DNA of 64,000 nucleotides from positions 28,086,382 to 28,150,381 of the forward strand of contig NC_084474.1 of NCBI RefSeq assembly GCF_027409185.1, in the 5' to 3' direction. The DNA comes from Cynocephalus volans (Eukaryota; Chordata; Mammalia; Dermoptera; Cynocephalidae). A model generated the notes under the pieces. That model ran no database searches, was not told where the DNA came from, and worked only from the letters and a program-made list of their open reading frames with translations. The translations under genes were made by a program, and so were the position numbers. The number at the start of each line of letters is the position of its first letter. Position 1 is the stretch's first letter. Positions 26,171 to 38,700 of the stretch are shown here, piece by piece.

Positions 26171-26339
26171 TCTTTTTTAAAGATGACTGGTAAGGGGATC
26201 TGAACCCTTGACTTGGTGTTGTCAGCACCACGCTCTTCCAAGTGAGTTAACCAGCCACCCCCTATATAGGGATCTGAACCCGTGGTGTTGGTGTTATCAG
26301 CACCACACTCTCCCAAGTGAGCCACGGGCCAGCCTAAAG
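26171..26339 (-). mobile_element. Colugo CYN-type dimeric SINE
   Basis: On the minus strand it reads GGCTGGCCCGTGGCTCACTT, then a B-box-like GGGTTCAGATCCC, CTATATAG, and a second monomer GGCTGGTTAACTCACTTGG with a second GGGTTCAGATCCC, ending in an A-rich tail. Two tRNA-like monomers with intact A- and B-box regions define the dimeric colugo type. A perfect 14 bp target-site duplication, tcaggaacattttt, lies at 26157-26170 and 26340-26353. Confidence 0.85.
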
Positions 26340-29300
26340 TCAGGAACATTTTTGCATAAGGGCTCTGTCACAAGTCAATAGTGGAGGAAAATATCATTAT
26401 AATTAACGTTTTTATTTAGCCAATTCCCACATATGTATCCACACAGCACAACGAGACCTTACAAAGAATCAGGGCCAGTGCCAGGCAAATTTACGATTAT
26501 CCTTCACCAGGGAAATGTTACAATTAATTACGAAATCTAGAGATCCTAAAGCATTCCCATCCTGAGGTTGGTCCCTCCCTTTTCAGAAGTCTTCAAGCAC
26601 AATGAGTCACTGCCCCTTGGTACTGATTGCCAGCGTGTCCTGTACTGACACTTTGTACCTGCAGAGTATATCCGTCCTTTCCCGAAGCCATGGCGGATGG
26701 TGCAGAAAGAGCCACACTGAACACTTTCCTGTGGAGTTCCCACAGAGGCGGCCCATGCTTCCTCCCACTCACACAGACTCCTGTGTCTTGTTGAGGTGAA
26801 TTTATGGTGAAAACACAGTAGTATTTAATGTTACGATCCCTTTTATAGATACAAAAAAGTGAAGACTCAGAAAAGTTAAATAATGCAAGGTAAGTGTTTA
26901 GACCTTATGTCTAAGACCCTCAATTCATATTGCCTTCCTAGGCTCCCTCAATTCCACACACTACAGACAGCTGCCCTGTCCATATGGTGGCTGTCCATAC
27001 AGGGGCTATGATCTAGGTCCCTGGCAGCTTGTCAGTAGTTTTGAGCTCAGGGGACTCCAGCTCGGAAGTGCACCTGTGCCTTTGCCCACTCCTACCTGTG
27101 CCCAGAGTTTGTGAGCGTGCCCCTTCTCCCAGCCTGCGGCTTGGATGTGAGTTCTCCATGCTCCAGAACCAGCCCCAACCCTTCATGTCATCACCAGGCT
27201 TTCAATGACTGGCACTTCAGAGGGAAATCATCCTGGAAGGAGAGCCATGTGGGAATCGGGTCTTTGCCAGGTTGGAGGGTAGAGAGCACAATTGTGGGTG
27301 GCAAGAGCATAGGTTTTAGCATGTTACACTGACACAACGTGTCCTGTATAGGAGGCTTGAGGCCCAGGAAAGCCAACTGGGCCACAGTCACAGCAGGGGA
27401 TGTTGGATGAGGGCAGATGGCAGTGGTGAGAGGCGCGAGGTACCAGCTTCACCTTCGTTCTAACCTAACAGGCTCGTGCAGTCATCTTCCAGATAAATAC
27501 CACAAACCAAACGACCAAAGTTTACCTTTGCCTGGCTTCCCTTTATGTGACACGGCCTGTGCTTCACAGAGGAGTAAAATAAATAAAATTAGCAAGCTTC
27601 GGTTACTACTGGCCCTCAGCTCACAGATGTCTAAGCACTCATGGAGCTGGATAATAAAATGCTCACATGGATGGTTGGGGAAAACTGCCAACACTTGGAG
27701 CCGTGGAATAGCAGCTCTGGTGGGGGGAACAGGCAGAAAGCCATGTGGGGTACAATGTCACAGCCATGTGGCAAATGTGCATTTGCTTTTAGAACTCTGG
27801 TTGCACTGTTTTTTTGCCTTTTTGGTTCCTTCTGTCATTATTCTTGGCATCACCACTCAAGCTGACCTTTTTCTGATCCATCATCATCTCTGGCCTTCTA
27901 GGGCTGGGCCACAGACATGTTCTTTTGGACCAAGCCCTGGGAATAATTCAGATTTTGTACAGGGGCTCATATGCAAAATATTAAGTTATGGCAGAATTTT
28001 TCTGCAAATATTTATTCTGCTTTGATACTGTAGTGGTTGTACTTTCCCCCAAGCCTTTCACTTGTACCATAATTATGTAAAAATACACCATGCAATTCAA
28101 GCTAGTTTAGGAAAATTAATAAAAAGAATTAAGACAGTTATAATGGGTCTTATTAACGGTGCCAAGTCGAGTGACGTCACAGCCAGCATGGTGATGCCCT
28201 GTACCTCTGAACATGAAACTAGAAACATAAACTCAGAGTAAACCTGAAGTCTTTGAATAAACAGAGTCTGTAGGAAGACTTGGGGTAGTTTGCATGTTAT
28301 GAAAAGGGACAATATGAAAAAGTTAGAAACACGTCTTTGAAGAAGTTACACAAGCCCGTATTCTGCTGACTAAGGCTATATTTGCTCCATGCTCCAAATT
28401 TACCAGGAGAAAACTAACACCATATTGCCATTGAATTGTTTCAATATCTTCCTTACAAAGTAAAAATGGGAGGAAAAAAGAGTCACTAGAGAACGAGCTA
28501 TTTTCATTGTGTCTTCACATCAGCCTGCCTATTGAGACCAGCTGGAGTTGGCCAAGGCAGAGGAAATGATCGCTGGTTTCTTTGTTCCCTCCTATCTGTC
28601 ATTAAGTAATTACGTCCCTGGCTCTGACCTCCCAGTTGAACAATATAGATACTTACTTGATACCTTTGACATCTACTTGTTACTAAAAAGAAGCATTCCC
28701 TTTATTTCTAAACATGAAAATGTTTATACACAGTACAGGGGTACTTTTAGTACTTTAGAGACAAACTCACACGAATTGTCTGAAAGCTTAATTTTGACAA
28801 TGATCAGCAGTACTTAAGAAATAAACAAAGAAAAAAGACACATCCCCCCGTGGAGCTACCCATACTGTCCCCTCTTTTTCATAGAAAATCTAAATTGTAT
28901 CATGGCCTCACAGGGTGTCCAGTGTTCGAGACACAGAGGTTTTAAGGGAGTGGTTTCAATACTGGTTTTTGGAAATAACTCCTGACACCCCAGGTATTTC
29001 GACAACTTCTTTGGAAAAATAAGGTAAAATGGGACATCCCTAGAGCGTCTCTGTGATTCAGAAGTTTGGGGGGGGGGGGTTGGTCAAGGCACAAGCCAAT
29101 TGATGGGAAAGAGCTGAAGAATTCTGTTTCTAACTAACTGATAATTTGACTTAGTATGTCAGGTCCAGCCTCTGTGGTTAAGAAATTCTGTCCATGAGTT
29201 AGTAAATTTGCAGAAATCAGGTTTTTACTTGCATTTTTCTCTCTGTAAAAAGGAGATGGCCCAATTGATATGCTGTGTATTTATACTTACTGATGTGGGA

Positions 29301-32300
29301 TAACATGATTCCAACGTGCTTGCTAAAGGTCTGTCCAGGCCCTCACTGCACCTTCAAATAGACATCGGGAGAGCCAGAGGGCTGCCGGGCGCCCTGCTGC
29401 CCGCCGCTCACTGCACAGAGATGGGAGGCGTGCAGCTCGCAGCGTCTCTGCCCTGGCACTTGCGGGCAGGACCTGTCTTCTCCATCTGGGGTGCACTTGG
29501 TGGCCTTCAGGTTTCCCTTGCCTTCCAACCACAGTGCTTCCTTACAGAAGAAAAGGGTGCAGACCACCTGTGGCTCAGGTGCAGGCAACGAACAGAGGCA
29601 ACGAACAAAGGGAGTCTGGAAACTGGCCTCCTTCTTTCTGATGATTTGGGGAAGTGCAAGTTAAGGAATTAAAACGCCCCTGGACAAATGTATCTTTAAA
29701 TTCCCACTCCAAATGGTCCACACAGTGGAGCATTGGCACCAACGCATATTTTCCGTCAGTATCTAAATATCTGTATGTTTTGATAGGAATAGGATGACAC
29801 AACCATGCAAGCCCACGGGAAAAGAAAACAGAATTGCAAATCCCAGAAACCGAAAAGAGGAATTTCAACATCTATTTTTGAGAGTTGGTAATAAAATGCA
29901 AGTTGTGGAGACACACAGTGCTTTTAGTTACTGTTTCTCACTTGCAAAAATTGTTGTAATATATTTAATGTTACAATATCCTTTAGGGACTATCTACACA
30001 AGAGAGATATTTCACTAAAATTACATTTGCTAGGAGACTTAGGTGCTCATATTAGAAGCCCAGGATTTGAATGACGGCAGTTTCAACAAAGGTAAGATAT
30101 TAGCTATTTCTATCTGATTCTGTTTATACTCATAATGATATTCATAAAATACTTAGAAAATAAAGTCTATACTCAAAGTGCTTATAGATGGTCTGTTTTG
30201 GTAAAAGATAAAATGAAATGCTAAAGCTATGTGCTGTTATATATATGAAATTACAGTAAATATTTAAGACCATTTAATAAAAGTTTCCAGCTCCCAAACT
30301 CATTATTATCAAAAGCCAAAAAATGAATAAAAAGATGTTTTTCAAAATTTTAATATTTTCTTTTAAAGTGTGCCAAATAAAAAAAGAGATATCATTATAA
30401 TACTACCTTAGCATGTGGCTCACAGAATCCCCAAGGAATCACAAGAAGATAGTTCCTTTTTAGCAAGTACAGTGTTAATAAATATGATATATCAGTTTCA
30501 CTCTGCTTGGAGTTCCTTCTTTCTCACCATGAATACTTTCTTTACCACATGATTATATTAAATATATTTGTCTTTATTCGCAGTCTCAACTTTAGGGTGA
30601 GGAAAAGAAAGTCTCACTTAACGAAAGCCAGAAAGAATTGAAAATAAACTTTTAAAACAAAACAGGCTTATTTAAAATTGTTCAACAGTATGTCTCTAAA
30701 AATAATGAATTAATCTAATTGAGAATTATGGCATATATTATATGTGATCTAATGATATCATTACTTGTAATTTTCCATACTTTTTAAAAGGTTAAGTATA
30801 AATGAATACTTAATGTTTAGCACTGTAAGATCTATCTTTTATTATTATGTTTGGTTCAATAGCATAAGGTATTTCAATGCATTCTTTGCCCCTAGCACTG
30901 ATACTGTACACAAAAGCTCATGCCCAAATACCTAGATTCATTTATGGTTCAGTTAACATAAGAGGATGTGGCATTTTACAAATTTGTGTAGGAACCAGTG
31001 AAAATGTTGCAAATCTTCAGAAACAACACACGGCAATGCAGTAGTGTTTAATAATATGTCAAATCACATTATATGATTTTATTACTAAAGTATTATACAT
31101 ATTTTAAATTGTACCATGTAACTTAAAGTATGACAATAAAAGACTAAAGGCTGAATTAATGTACAAAATAATTATTATTCAGAACATTATAAAAAGGAAA
31201 ACTCAGCTCACATCTAATATAAATATTCTTTTGAATGTCAACTCAGAACAACTCGTAAGAATAAGCCTTTCATTTACTGCTGAATGAACTTCTCAATTTT
31301 CAATGGGTTTGCTCATCAATTTTGCAAACACAATTTGTCACTGGCAACAGTGTTCTTTGTTACTCCTGTTTCCTTTCTTTTAGATCTATTATTCCTGCTG
31401 AGAGTTTGAACTAAAGAAGAATTTTTCATAGTGACACCAACAACTCTAGGATTGCTGCGAATAATCACATTCTCATAAAAATCATTCTTTTTATTGCAAA
31501 CTTGCTGCCAGAAGCATAGAAAAATATCCAAACCAGGATACCTTTTTTCCTTTTCTGTAACCACTTTCTTTTAATCCTCACTGCTATTTGAAGAAAAGGA
31601 ATCACAAACCAATTTATTTTCACAGCATTTCGCTAGAAGTTTTAATTTACACAAAAATATTTCTAGTTTGCTTATATGTAAAACAATGAACTATAAGCTG
31701 TAACATTAAGTCAAGTTTTAAGAAAGTTTTTTTTATCCCCTCGGAGCAATTTTTCACTCTTTCTAAAATTACTTGCAGAAATATAAGTTCCAGTTTATCA
31801 CCATTCCACGTCTAAAGATTCATCTTTCTTTAACTGCAAACCACATGTCAATACAATTTTTAAAGAAATATTTTTATGTAATTGACTTTTTCACATATCT
31901 TTTTTTGGTGGGGGTGTGGGTGGGTTGAAGTCTTGAAAGTTTAAGAGGGACCAACTTATCAACTTTACTTATACAGCCAGATAATTTTATAATAGGAAGA
32001 AATACTGACTTTTGTGTAAAAGAATATGTAGAATGAATCAAGCACAATAATATCCTTAGTTAATAAATTAATAAAAATTTTCCGAGCCAATTTTCTCTGC
32101 CACGTAATTATTACTGACTCAAGAAAGAAAAATATGCAGAACTGGACGTAGGCACTTGAAAAAAAAAAAAGGTCCCTGTGACCTGCAGGAAGGGTTCCGT
32201 CATCACCTCCCCTCCGTGTCAGCCCCTCCAGGGGAGGTGAGGACCTATGAGAGAAAGGTCCTCTCTTCTTTTCCAAGTATCAGCGGGTCTGAAATTCCAC

Positions 32301-33149
32301 CACACAAAACCATCCCTTCTGAATCTTCTTTTATAAGACAAAACTTGGGGTAAGGGTAAGTTACTTAAGTTCCACTACCCTGGTGTGAACTGTCCTATTC
32401 AGATAAATCCCTCCCAGCATGGGGAGCCCTGGTGTGCCTCAAATCTTTGGGTGTTAACAGGGAAAACGGAGTTGGCTGCCTGAAAGGAAAACTGAGGAAG
32501 AATTTTGTCCATACTCGTATACTCATTCCCTATAAAACCACCCTCTTCTCAAGAATTAAACATATAGAGCTACAAATAATCCTGTATTGGTTGTTTATAT
32601 GTTGTTCAGGAAAATGCCATATCATGTAACATTAATATGCCATGAATATTACATCTGTCAGATATGTATCAACTGTGGCATTATCACTAGAAAATATACA
32701 GGACACATGTTCTGTATTCTTCCATTCATTTTGTCATGCCTTCAATTAATAATGACTGAACCCCTATTTATTTTCCAGGCACCAAGCGTACAAGAATTTA
32801 AAAAAATGCAGATCTTGCCATTAAGGCTTTATAATGGAGAGGGGTGGAAGAGAAAGGGTGCAGTGACTGTCACTTTGATTTTCTCTCAGAGAAGGTACTA
32901 GAATTCTTGCAAAGCCCTTCTCCTGTCCTGTGCAGCACTGTCAGGTACATTTTTCTGAAAGCAGGTTTTGCTCTCCCAGGGAATACAACTTCCAACATGG
33001 ATTACAAGCTTCTCGGGGGACGGGGGACTCGGGGAGGCAGGTAACGCATTTCATTTCTGTCTCCCTCAACAGATGCACTGCAAAAACTGAATTGTTAACA
33101 CTTAACATATTCCAATGCAACTGAGTGTCCAAGGGCCACTACAATGAGC

Positions 33150-33600
33150 CTAACCTTACCAACGCCGCCTACTCCTGATATCCCACCGGGAACGGGAACC
33201 GCCTGCTCCCTCCAGGCTGAATGCAGTCGGCTTGGCCTCCACTCCCTGCCCTCGCCAGACAACAGCTTTGTCTACTCTTGCTGGAATGTCTTCTCTCTCC
33301 TTTCCCTCTCTTCCAGGCAGTGCTCCTGGGTTAAGTTTTTATTGGTTTCTTTGCTTTCTCCACCCCTGATGTGCTCTCTGTAACCCACTGTCTGAATAAC
33401 AGCGGCCGCCCTCTGACGCTGCACCGTACATGTTCCATCCTCCCTCAAACTCTGCACGTGATGGATCAGAGCAAATAAAAATGTATACAGACCACTTCTG
33501 TGTGCCCCGGTAGGTAATAAACTCTTTGAATGAACAGACTATCTTTTATGTATCTTTTCCTCCCTAGAACACTGGAACAAGCACATAGATGTCACTGAAC
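33150..33600 (+). repeat. Probable L2 LINE fragment
   Basis: aataaactctttgaatg, then cctagaacactggaacaagc near the end parallels the L2 tail 'cctagaacagtgcctggc'. The 5' part is GC-richer and less certain. Confidence 0.45.
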
Positions 33601-34379
33601 GAAACCTTCCAGATTATCTGATCATCAGAATTTAGTTATGAAAAAACAGATCACCCAACCAGAAGTTAGTTGATAATTTTATTGCATTTTGTCACTGAAG
33701 TGTTACAAAGTCAGTAGTTTTGTGCCAATAAATGCATTAATTTGTCTGATTATAAAATGATACATACTCATGTAGAAAATGCATGCAGTAGTGAAAAATA
33801 TGTAAAAGAAATCAAGTCCAGTTCCATCCCTCGGATGTCACTGCTGTTAACCTGCTTCTTGTCCCCTCTGCTTCTATTCCCTCCTTTATCTGAAGTTCCT
33901 ATCTTCTTCCCAGAGCTTACATTCCAGCAGGGGACACACGCAAAATCGTGGGTAAAACCAGGTATGTGGTTTGTTGCTACTTCCTGCTCCACTCAACCAT
34001 AGGTAACAATGACCTTTGTATATCAATCAATCACCTGCACTATCTTTCAAACTGCTGTATAATATTCCATTTTTGTGCATATTTCATGTTTCTTTTAGTC
34101 AAGCAATGGCTGATGGTTTCCAATATTTTCTTGGACTGTTAACTTTAGTAGGGCAGCAACTGTGTTCATTCTTTTTACAATTCTATTTTAAGCACTGAAA
34201 ATAATGCTTGGCATATAGTTGTGCTATAAATGCTTATTAACTGATTGACCACTGTAATGAACATGCTTGGACAGATTTATGACATTCATCTATCTCCCTA
34301 GCCTCTATTTCGTGTATTTTCCTTAACTAACATTTTTAATTGCTCAGATGTCCCAGTCTTGTTCATTATATACCTTCTG

Positions 34380-34610
34380 CTTAGGACACTTCTCTGTAAA
34401 GCACCCCCCATTCAGCTTTGCTGGTTCCTGTTAGTCCGTCACTGGCGGTTCGATGTCACCCTCACCCTTCTGAGCGCTCCCACGGGTCTCTGAGCATTTT
34501 CTCCTGCTTTACTTCTCCACATCCCCTGCCTCCAGCCTGAACAGATTGCAAACTCCTTGAAAACCAAAATATCTGCATCTTGTTTACCATTATCTCTAAA
34601 AGTAGTTTTA
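34380..34610 (+). repeat. Probable L2 LINE fragment
   Basis: gattgcaaactccttgaaaa followed by tctgcatcttgtttacc parallels the L2 'gtaagctccatgagggcaggg / tttgtctgttttgttcac' segment. Tentative. Confidence 0.4.
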
Positions 34611-36034
34611 CAGAACCCGTTTGTTTCATATCTCAACTTAAAGTTTTAAGTTTTCCCTTGGATTTTGGAATAGCCCTTTTTGTCAATTTCCATTAGGTCT
34701 TGGTGGATTATGAGGCGTTTTGAATAGGTATGTGAGTGTAAGTATAAATTACTCATTTTTGTCATTTAAAATTTAAATTGTTTTCCTTATATTTTAAAAT
34801 AAATGTTTTAGTTACTACATTAAAAAGAAAAAATATTCTAATTTCACTACACCTCTACATGTTCTTATTACATACACGCTAATCACTGTCTTTCAACTGT
34901 TAGTTTTACAAGCTACTTATTTTTCTGCTTGATAGAAACCTCCCATCTCCAAGCCCAGCAGTATTGCATTAATATGTGTTTAAAAAAACAATTCCCACTA
35001 ATCAAAAAAGATAATTTGGACATAAGCATTCCCTCTTTCTGACAAAATGCCAGTCCCAGATGATAACTCTTAGTCATTTATTTCCTAAGAGGCAAAAAAG
35101 TTTACAAAATAATGTTGATCAAAAGCAATAACCTCTCCTCATGCCTCAACCCTCCACCTGCCTTTCAAAGGAGTAGCACACAATTAGCAGCGAGAAGAAT
35201 CCACGATTTAGAAAGGCTTTCCTCAGCAATGCTGTTAGAATACTGAACTGAGCCCAGATAGAGGCTCCATTGTAACTGCACTGAAACGGGAGAAGCCTCC
35301 AGAGACTGCAACTTAAACACATTTTGGGGAAGTTGAAGTTAGAGGCCTTCTCTTGCCTATTCATTCTAAAAAAAAAAAAAAAAAAAAAGGAAGGGCACCT
35401 TGAATTCCTTTCCCTACTAAGCAAATTTCCTATGAAGGTAACCGAGTAAAATCTGGCCTTAAAGTAATGACTCTCTCCCAGATGAAGATTAGCAAGCACC
35501 TGTCAAAATCAAAGATCTAAACTAAAAAGCCTGTCATAGTCAGTCATTGCCTGACACCGACAGGTCAATTTCACAGGATTTGAAAATAAACAGCAGCCCA
35601 GCGCACTGCGTGGAAGCTGAGGTGGCCTTTCTACTCAACAAGAAGGGAAGGCACTGGGCCAGCCCGGGGGCTCTAGATCCCGTTGTCTCCTAACTGCACA
35701 ACATCCCTGTCACCTTCTCTGGAGCCTGTGAGGGTTGTGGGGGTGAAGGTCACACATTACTAGAAGCCAGGAGTGAACCAGGTCTCTCCATCTCTGAGGT
35801 GTTCATCCCCCCCCCCCCAGCACACCACTTGCTGGTTGCTCCATCCACAGAACGAAGAGACCATGCAAAGCTCAGAAGACAGTTTTAGGGACAGGTTAAG
35901 TAACCGTCTGTCCGGATCACTGCTACTTAGATGACCCCTTTTGCCTTACATAAGTCACTTAATGTTCTGAGTCAGGAACTTTCAATGTACATTTAGTTTG
36001 TGTTTCCAAGTTAAAATTTCAGAATGGGACTCTG

Positions 36035-36915
36035 CTCTGAGATAACTTTTCTTTTTCACTCAATACATTCTTCCTGGGAAATCTTAACTGATTCATGGGT
36101 GATGGCTTCCAGCTCGACTCTCTCTCCTGAGCTTCATACCTGTGCGCACCACCGCTCACTGGACTCCACTCCTGTGTCCAACACACACTTCAAATTCAAC
36201 ATCTCAAATCCGAATTCAGCATCTTCCTCCTGAAGCAAGCTCATTTTCCTGGGTTTTCTATTTCTACCTTATTGCTCAAACCAAAAACTAAGATTCTTGC
36301 TGCCCCTACCCCTTACGCTGAATATGATCTCCACATCTTATCCAGAATGACTTTCTGAACAGTTTTGACATCTGCCCCCGTTTTCTGTTCCCGTGAACAA
36401 ACCCTGGTGATTTCTCACTAGACTGCTGGCACTTCTAACTTTATAATACAGTCATCTCCATAGTAATGCTAAACATTCCTTAATGATCGCCGTCGGCATT
36501 CAATATGAAATCCAGCTTCCCTAGCAGAGTGTACCAAACCTCCCACGATCTGACTCCTGCCTCCCTTTCTATGCTCTTGTCTCACAAGGGCTCTAGGTGT
36601 GCTCTGTGCTTTGTACCTACTCAGGCTCTGCTCCTAAATGCCATGTTCCCTCATGCAAAAGGTTACTTCCTGGGCAAGTCATTTCTCTAACACTCTCAGC
36701 CTTGCCACCTCTACCCCTGTCCGGTGACCCCTGCTGCCTTTGGACTACACTAGTATCCAGACCAATCTTCACCTCTGTGGCCATCACACTGTGACATGAT
36801 TGTTCTTTTGCTTTTTCTGTCTCAGGATCTGGGCTCCTTGGGGGCAGAGAATATATTGCATCTTATCTCCTCAATGACTGGCTCACATCCAGAATGGAGC
36901 AAGCATGAGTAAATT
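36035..36915 (+). repeat. L2 LINE fragment
   Basis: Contains cctcccacgatctgactcc, atgttccctcatgcaaaagg, aggatctgggctccttggg and gactggctcacatccag, in the order of the L2 3' region. Confidence 0.6.
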
Positions 36916-37224
36916 TATAGCATATTAGCTCTTTTTATCTGTAATGTAGGAGCTGCTGAAATAATACTTCTGCGTAGTCAACAACAGGAATTTATAAGCA
37001 CATGTCTGTCAGTCTATCTACTGACCTCTCAACATTTTGAAAACAGATTTTAGGTTGTTTGAGCAACTGTGGTTTGTAATACAGAATGAGAAAGTCTTCA
37101 AGGAATCCATTAGAGAAAGCACAATCCAGTTACTGGGCTTGGGCCTATTGCATCATTGTGTGATAGCACTAAGGTGCTAGTCACTTCTTTTATGTCGCTG
37201 AAGAGGAAGAACAAGGTCTGTGAC

Positions 37225-37375
37225 CTAGCTAGAGTGGATTATTTGCATTGATATTTGCACAAGGAAACCTGTGTTTCAACCTCAGCTTTATCATTAACTA
37301 ACCAAGTGCCTTTGGGCAAAAACCACTTCACTTCAATTTCCCCCACATGTAAACTACAGAAAATGATTCTGTGCA
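37225..37375 (+). repeat. MIR SINE fragment
   Basis: ctgtgtttcaacctcagc, taaccaagtgcctttgggc and acatgtaaactacagaaaa follow sense MIR. Confidence 0.65.
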
Positions 37376-38539
37376 AGGGCCACCCTGGGGTGACATCCAG
37401 GGAGGGGATGTTCTCCTGGCTCAGTGACTTCACAAGTGACAAGGCTCTTCTCATTGCTGCGACACCACCAGCAAGGTCTCTGAGCCATCCTTCAAAATAC
37501 ATGAGAAGATCCCAAGTACAGGAAAACTTATCAGCACTACCAAAGAAACTGTGTCTTTATGACATGAAGCCAGCACCCCCATTTTCTATGAAGGACAGCA
37601 CAGTGTGAGGGAAGCCACGTACAGCAGCCATTTAACAGCCAGCAGTGTGCCTCCCTCCTGCAGCTGGGGGTGAGGGAAGGACATAAGAAGTCCTCCATGA
37701 TGTGCCTGGGGCCAGGGCACTGGCAAACCAACCCCTGGTAGAATTTTCTGGTGTTTCTAATGTGATTTCTACTGGAATTCCACACGGGAATTTTGGAAGC
37801 AAACCGCTTTGTCTCATTCCCTTCGTTTCCTAGCCCCTCCTCAAGTCACTCCTCTTCTTCCTCCACAGCCTTACAGCGCCTGGCCCATTGTCCTTCCCAT
37901 GGAAGACACTCGGTCAACACCAGCAGCAGCTTCGACTCCCCAGTGCTGCCTGCGCCCCAGTGCTAGTTCTGTGCGCTTTGCGGGTGTTGGCTCGTGTTAT
38001 CCTCACGCTGACCCTGTGTGGTACATTATCATCTGCTTTCACAGACAGGAAATTGGGGCACAGAGGGGGCCCTCATGAATGAGTGAATGAATTCAACCTC
38101 TGATCCCTCCAGAACCATAAGATAACAAACCACATAAATACAGGGCTTTCAGTTAAGCTGGAGTGGTAGAGTCATGATCATATTCATTATTTTCCTAACC
38201 ATAAGAAATATTAACTATAGAAAATAAAAATAGAAAGCAAACTTAATAACCTCCCATCCTACCATCCAGAGGTAAATCAGTTTTTATTGTAGAAATTATT
38301 TCTTTTTCCACACTGCACATCATTTCATATCATACCTCTTCCATGTAAATGATGTTTGGACATTAAGAATTTTGAAAATATAACTTTTAAAGAAAAGGAT
38401 AATATCAAAGTTTAGCATCTGGGATAATTTCAATAGTTTTTAAGATTGTGATGGATCTTCATTTAGTTTTGAAAGTTAACTTTTGCAAGTTAAAAAGCAG
38501 TAGTGTTCATTGTAGACTACTGATTTGAAAATTTTGGAA

Positions 38540-38700
38540 GAAATTAAAGAAAACATATGAGAGCATTCTATGCACCAAATCCTGTATTAGGAGCTCAGGA
38601 TTTAGGTGGACGAGTCATGGTCCCTGGCCTCAAGGGATTTCGTCGTGGGGGATACGGAGAGGTAGACAGAAACCATACTGTAGTACGGTAAGAACTTTAC
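38540..38700 (-). repeat. L2 LINE fragment, antisense
   Basis: gcaccaaatcctgtattagg and ggtccctggcctcaagg match the antisense 'ggcactgtgctagg / ggtccctgccctcaagg' block. It lies head to head with the long sense L2 that follows. Confidence 0.5.

Noticed and set aside
26119-26349. 76-codon minus-strand open frame with repeated HLGECGADNT / HLEERGADNT
   Set aside because: The internal repeat is the two monomers of the CYN SINE read as protein.
28548-28817. 89-codon open frame, MAKAEEMIAGFFVPSY...
   Set aside because: Begins without any promoter or splice context in the EYA1 intron, and no family is recognisable; length is within chance.
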